From Streptosporangium pseudovulgare (GTDB taxonomy: Bacteria; Actinomycetota; Actinomycetes; Streptosporangiales; Streptosporangiaceae): a DNA stretch of 64,000 nucleotides. Where the stretch lies: contig NZ_BMQJ01000009.1 of assembly GCF_014648055.1 (NCBI RefSeq), positions 265,745-329,744 of the forward strand. Reading direction: 5' to 3'. The stretch's first letter is position 1. Each line of letters starts with the position of its first letter. Both the position numbers and the translations under genes were made by a program. Below the pieces are notes generated by a model. The model was given only the letters and a program-made list of their open reading frames with translations, was not told the DNA's origin and made no database searches. This document shows, in pieces, positions 60,759 to 64,000 of this stretch.

Positions 60759-61959
60759 CCGCTGCTCGGGTGAGTTCCCTGACTCGTCGCCCGTGCCGGC
60801 GGGAGCCGGTCAACGTTACGAGCTGCTCGGCCCGGTGAAGATGGGGCTGAGCAGCGTCCCGCTCGCCCATGGCCAGGAGTGCGTGGGCGAGGTCGCAGCG
60901 GAGGCCGGCTTCGGCACGGTTGTAGGTGCCGTCCATACCGGCCAGGGCCGAGCGAAGATCTTCGATGGTGTCGGGATCACCGAAGCGAACGAGGCAGTTG
61001 CCACGCCAGCGGGCCAAGTGGTGCTTGTTGAGGAAGACGTACGGCAAGGTCGGGTCGGCGTCTTCATTCGGCAGCAAGGCGGCGGCTTGTTCGAGGGCCG
61101 CGCGGCAGGTGGCCTCCTCGCCGAGGATGGCGGCGGCCTCGGCTTCGGCAGCCGCGAGCCAGGTGCGTAAGTGGGCTGGGACGCGGCGGTCGTAGGTGGC
61201 GCGGACGTGCTGCAGTAGGGCGGTGGCTTCTGCGGGTCGTCCGAGGTCGACCAAGACGTACGCCTGCTGGCCGCAGGCATAGGCGAGCAGGGCGAGATCT
61301 TCTGCTTCGCGGGCGGCTGCGATGGCGCGCTCGTGGTGATCCCAGGCGTCCGATAGAGAGCAGGTGTCGATGGCCTGCCACCCTGCGAGAGCGGCCGTCT
61401 CCGACAGCACATGAGCGAGCTGGGCGCGGATGCCGGGGCGAATGGCATGCCGGTAGACGCTTTCGATCTGGGCGATCTGGGCACGCATCTTGTCGGCGAT
61501 GGCTGCGGCGCCGTGTCGGCGGTCCATGAAGCGCAGGTTGTTGGTGTCGGTGCTGAGGATCATGACCGTGACGGAATCGACCGCAGCGGCAGCCGCAAGC
61601 CGGGTTGTCAGCTCCTCGATCTGCTTTTGGTGGTCGTCGTCGCGTTCTTCGGCAGGGGAAGCAATGCCGAGCGGGGCCAGACCGAAGAGCATGCGGGCGT
61701 GATCAGGCAACCCCAGGCCAGTGGCGATGCGCTCGTAGACCTCCAGGTCGGTGACCTGGCGCTGTCGACGGATGATCTGGCTGATGCGGCCCTGGGATAT
61801 CCCGGTCGCCGTGCTGATACGCACCTGGCTGGCGCCGCCGTACTTGACGGCGAGGTTGAACAGGCCGGCGACATCGCGGTTTTTGAGGATTTCCCGGCTT
61901 TCGTCGTGGTTCCAGACATCGGCTGGAATCTCGATGGGGTCGAAAGCGGTCGTGTGCAT
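60739..61959 (-). CDS. XRE-type regulator with TPR sensor domain
   Basis: A 406-residue protein. An N-terminal HTH (GASQVRISTATGISQGRISQ-IIRRQRQVTDLEVYERIATG) is followed by a linker and about ten TPR-like helices (AYACGQQAYVLVDLGRPAEA, CDLALHAL-type repeats near the end). The architecture recalls peptide- or ligand-binding TPR regulators of actinomycetes. Divergent from the zinc-finger-like gene at 62081; several dyads lie between. Confidence 0.82.
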   Translation of the reverse strand: MHTTAFDPIEIPADVWNHDESREILKNRDVAGLFNLAVKYGGASQVRISTATGISQGRISQIIRRQRQVTDLEVYERIATGLGLPDHARMLFGLAPLGIASPAEERDDDHQKQIEELTTRLAAAAAVDSVTVMILSTDTNNLRFMDRRHGAAAIADKMRAQIAQIESVYRHAIRPGIRAQLAHVLSETAALAGWQAIDTCSLSDAWDHHERAIAAAREAEDLALLAYACGQQAYVLVDLGRPAEATALLQHVRATYDRRVPAHLRTWLAAAEAEAAAILGEEATCRAALEQAAALLPNEDADPTLPYVFLNKHHLARWRGNCLVRFGDPDTIEDLRSALAGMDGTYNRAEAGLRCDLAHALLAMGERDAAQPHLHRAEQLVTLTGSRRHGRRVRELTRAAVTRGRR

Positions 61960-62002
61960 GCCGTCCTCCGGTGATCGAGAGCCCGAGGTGGTGCATCGCT
62001 AT

Positions 62003-62042
62003 GGGGAGAAACTCTATATCTCCCCGTGGTATATCCACGTGG
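62003..62042. promoter_or_regulatory. Dyads in XRE/zinc-finger-like divergent promoter
   Basis: GGGGAGA (62003-62009) pairs with TCTCCCC (62019-62025) across AT-rich ACTCTATA. CCACGTGG (62035-62042) is a perfect palindrome inside the imperfect TATCCACGTGGAATA. CTATAT and TATATCC are possible -10 elements. Candidate binding sites for the XRE protein. Confidence 0.5.
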
Positions 62043-62080
62043 AATAGGAGCGGGAAGTTCCGGAGCGCATCCTTTCCGGA

Positions 62081-62491
62081 ATGACAACCCCGGTTAAGTG
62101 CACCGAATGCGATGGGCGCGGCTGGAAGATCGTTACCCGCCGTGGGTGCGTGGCCGCCAGCGCCTTACAGATGGAGCCGTCCGCGCGGGAGGACTGCCTG
62201 TACTGCGACGGCCCCAGCCACGTGGTCGAGATGTTCGAGTGGGAGGCGTTCGTCACCGCAGACAGCACCGAAGGCCTCGGCCCGTGCGGCTCCAGCTCGT
62301 CGCAGGCCGCGGCCATGGACGCGCTGCGCCTGGCCCTGCGTAAGGCGGGTATGCCCTCGGCTGCCTGGGGGCGCATCACACACCGGGTCTACGACTTCTG
62401 CACCATGCCGGACGACTGGTCGCGGCGGGTCATCTTCCGCGCGACGCTCGATGCGGCCGGCTCGGTGAGGTTCGAACGCACCGCGTCATGA
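62081..62491 (+). CDS. Zinc-finger-like island protein, 136 aa
   Basis: N-terminal CTECDGRGWKIV and CLYCDGPSH form two CxxC knuckles similar to DnaJ-type or rubredoxin-like zinc fingers. The rest (SSQAAAMDALRLALRKAGMP, RVIFRATLDAAGSVRFERT) is a small alpha-beta domain. Its stop overlaps the next start (ATGA), so the two are coupled. Element-associated; function unknown. Confidence 0.65.
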   Translation: MTTPVKCTECDGRGWKIVTRRGCVAASALQMEPSAREDCLYCDGPSHVVEMFEWEAFVTADSTEGLGPCGSSSSQAAAMDALRLALRKAGMPSAAWGRITHRVYDFCTMPDDWSRRVIFRATLDAAGSVRFERTAS

Positions 62492-62790
62492 GCGGCAGAT
62501 ACGAGACCCCGGGGCTTTCCTGCCCGGCATTGCACCTGCCACCGGCACAAGGTGGGCATCGGCTGCTGTCCTGGAGTTCGCCGCGCCGTTTCGAGCGGAT
62601 TCGCGTCGTCGAATGGACCTGTCACGAGCATCGGGTGACGTTCTACGAATTCTGCGAAGCGGGTGGGCTGGCGTTCATCCGGCGGACGGTCGCCGCGAAA
62701 GGGAAAACGGTCGTCGCGCACAGCGATGCGTGGCGGCGTATTGAGGCCCGGTCGATATGGATTGATGTGCTGTCCGGAATGGCGCGATAG
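62488..62790 (+). CDS. Island hypothetical protein, 100 aa
   Basis: A basic soluble protein: RFERIRVVEWTCHEHRVTFY-EFCEAGGLAFIRRTV, with TVVAHSDAWRRIEARSIWID near the end. It contains isolated Cys and His but no clear metal motif. Translationally coupled to the upstream zinc-finger-like gene and followed by the GntR regulator in the same direction. Similar small genes accompany GntR regulators in actinomycete conjugative elements. Confidence 0.6.
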   Translation: MSGRYETPGLSCPALHLPPAQGGHRLLSWSSPRRFERIRVVEWTCHEHRVTFYEFCEAGGLAFIRRTVAAKGKTVVAHSDAWRRIEARSIWIDVLSGMAR

Positions 62791-62883
62791 CCCGGCTGAC
62801 CGATTGGCATGGGTCCTGACAGGTGCGGCCTCGGCCGGTAGCCTGCTTATGTAGACAAGTGGAAGAGCGATCGGGCGGTTGAC

Positions 62884-63600
62884 ATGAGCATGGACTTCGC
62901 TCCGCCGAAGTATGCCCAGGTGATGACGGCGATTCAGCAGCGCATCCGGGACGGCGAGTACGCGCCCGGGGACATGCTGCCATCCGAGACGCAGCTCGTC
63001 CGCGAGTTCGGCGTGGGCCGTACCACCGTCGTGCGGGCCTTGCAGACCCTCGCCATGCAGGGGTGGATCGAGCGGGAGCACGGCCGCGGCTCGTTCGTCA
63101 AGGGCCGTCCGGAAAGCTCCCCCGACCGCCTCCGGCCCGCCCTGATGGCGACCGAGCAGGCCGAAAGCGCCGACAGCGTCACCGACGTGCAGCGCGTTGC
63201 GGCGCCCCGGCACATCGCCCGTCTCCTGGGCGTGGAGGAGCGCACTCCGGTGATCGCCCGGCGACGGGTCTCCCGGCATGGGGGCCGGCCGTCCGCGACC
63301 GAAACGGTATGGGTGCCGCTGGAAGTCGCGCTCGGCACCGACCTGGACAAGCCCGAACCGCTACGGCACGGCATCCGCCAGCACTTGCAGGCGGTCAAGC
63401 ATCTGCGCTTCGACCACATCACCGAACGGCTGACGGCCCGCAACCCGCGTAAGGACGAGGCCGAGGTGCTCGGCTCCTCCAAGCCGGTGCTCGGGGTGCT
63501 TGCCACCGTGCATGACGCGACAGGGACGGTGGTCCTGGTGATGGAGGCGGCCTTGCCGGGTGATCTTCATGAGCTGCAGGATGTCTATCCCGTGACCTAG
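62884..63600 (+). CDS. GntR/HutC-family regulator with UTRA domain
   Basis: A 238-residue regulator. The winged HTH (YAQVMTAIQQRIRDGEYAPG, DMLPSETQLVREFGVGRTTV, GWIEREHGRGSFV) is followed by a UTRA-type ligand domain (RRRVSRHGGRPSATETVWVP). In actinomycete integrative elements such GntR proteins repress transfer and replication genes, which fits the surrounding genes. A GGTTGAC stretch rather than a good ribosome-binding site precedes the ATG. Confidence 0.9.
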   Translation: MSMDFAPPKYAQVMTAIQQRIRDGEYAPGDMLPSETQLVREFGVGRTTVVRALQTLAMQGWIEREHGRGSFVKGRPESSPDRLRPALMATEQAESADSVTDVQRVAAPRHIARLLGVEERTPVIARRRVSRHGGRPSATETVWVPLEVALGTDLDKPEPLRHGIRQHLQAVKHLRFDHITERLTARNPRKDEAEVLGSSKPVLGVLATVHDATGTVVLVMEAALPGDLHELQDVYPVT

Positions 63601-63618
63601 ACGCCGCCGGAGGGTGCC

Positions 63619-63918
63619 GTGTCCGATGCTTCTGTTACCCCCGGCGAGGACCCTCCGGTCCGGCGGTCTTTCTGGCGCGGTGCGGGAGGCGGCTGCCTGC
63701 TGGCGGTGCTCTTGCCGGTGATTGGCCTGTTTCTGCTGGTCAAGGTCCCTATGTGGGTCGATGACGCGAAGCTGGACAGTTTGATCGAACGGTTCAATGA
63801 CCATCCCCTGCCGCCAAAGACGTATTGGGCGGACGGCGGCGCGGAGGGCTCCATCGCGCTGCGCGGCAACGGCAACCATTGCGACTATCGTGCCCGGAGC
63901 CTTTTTCATCTCGAATAG
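63619..63918 (+). CDS. Small membrane protein, 99 aa
   Basis: GTG start 18 bases after the GntR stop. One transmembrane helix (GCLLAVLLPVIGLFLLVKVP) after a short basic N-terminus, then an exported-side or cytoplasmic domain WVDDAKLDSLIERFNDHPLP ... GNGNHCDYRARSLFHLE. Probably co-transcribed with the GntR gene. Unknown function. Confidence 0.65.
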   Translation: MSDASVTPGEDPPVRRSFWRGAGGGCLLAVLLPVIGLFLLVKVPMWVDDAKLDSLIERFNDHPLPPKTYWADGGAEGSIALRGNGNHCDYRARSLFHLE

Positions 63919-64000
63919 CGGTCAGCTTCGAAGGTCTGCAGCACGACGATGGCCTGGACGATCGCAGTGGCGCGGCGCGGGCAGCAGCGGAGCCGGTCCA
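63906..64000 (-). CDS. C-terminal end of a leftward gene cut by window edge
   Basis: The minus frame DRLRCCPRRATAIVQAIVVL followed by QTFEADRYSR ends in TGA at 63906 and has strong third-position GC bias. It overlaps the end of the small membrane protein gene. The body is outside the window, so no family is assigned. Confidence 0.4.
   Translation of the reverse strand, partial: DRLRCCPRRATAIVQAIVVLQTFEADRYSR

Overview
This 64 kb window is GC-rich actinomycete DNA with strong G/C bias at third codon positions, GTG and TTG starts, and abundant LuxR/LAL, SARP, TetR and NarL-type regulators. The block tRNA-Thr / tRNA-Met / rpmG / two MaoC dehydratases recalls the conserved thrT-metT-rpmG2-hadAB order of other Actinobacteria. 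The style suggests a Streptosporangiales-like soil actinomycete, but the genus cannot be fixed by eye.

Layout. 0-12.9 kb: TetR tail, a large LAL regulator, a cytochrome P450, a Ser/Thr kinase fused to a membrane WD40 propeller, a tyrosine-phosphatase-like gene held between ~390 bp inverted repeats, a GDT1/UPF0016 transporter behind a yybP-ykoY (Mn2+) riboswitch, and a membrane HTH protein divergent from a HicA-like gene. 13-19.4 kb: housekeeping block (murB, glycosyltransferase fusion, two MaoC dehydratases, rpmG, two tRNAs, deaminase, hemerythrin-like protein). 19.5-33.5 kb: SARP-type regulator, TetR-controlled ABC exporter, a LuxR/LAL regulator flanked by two targets with matching promoter palindromes, MarR/hydrolase pair, metallo-hydrolase.

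33.8-39.4 kb holds the most unusual unit: a leftward operon of a PLP decarboxylase, an adenylate-forming enzyme and four mutually related small proteins resembling the AidA/PixA inclusion-body family. 40.4-52 kb contains an ABC exporter, lipoprotein and NarL/HK two-component system, a TetR/peroxiredoxin-like pair with a clear operator, an MDR oxidoreductase and a second two-component system.

52.5-64 kb is an accessory island of lower GC: two decayed tyrosine integrase 3' ends, an IS transposase remnant, immunity-type orphans, a 3' tRNA-Tyr fragment that looks like an attachment site, an ApeA-type HEPN anti-phage gene, a nested perfect inverted repeat, then NUDIX, XRE-TPR, zinc-finger-like and GntR genes typical of actinomycete integrative conjugative elements. 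No CRISPR array or rRNA was seen. All family calls are from reading translations; no database search was run.
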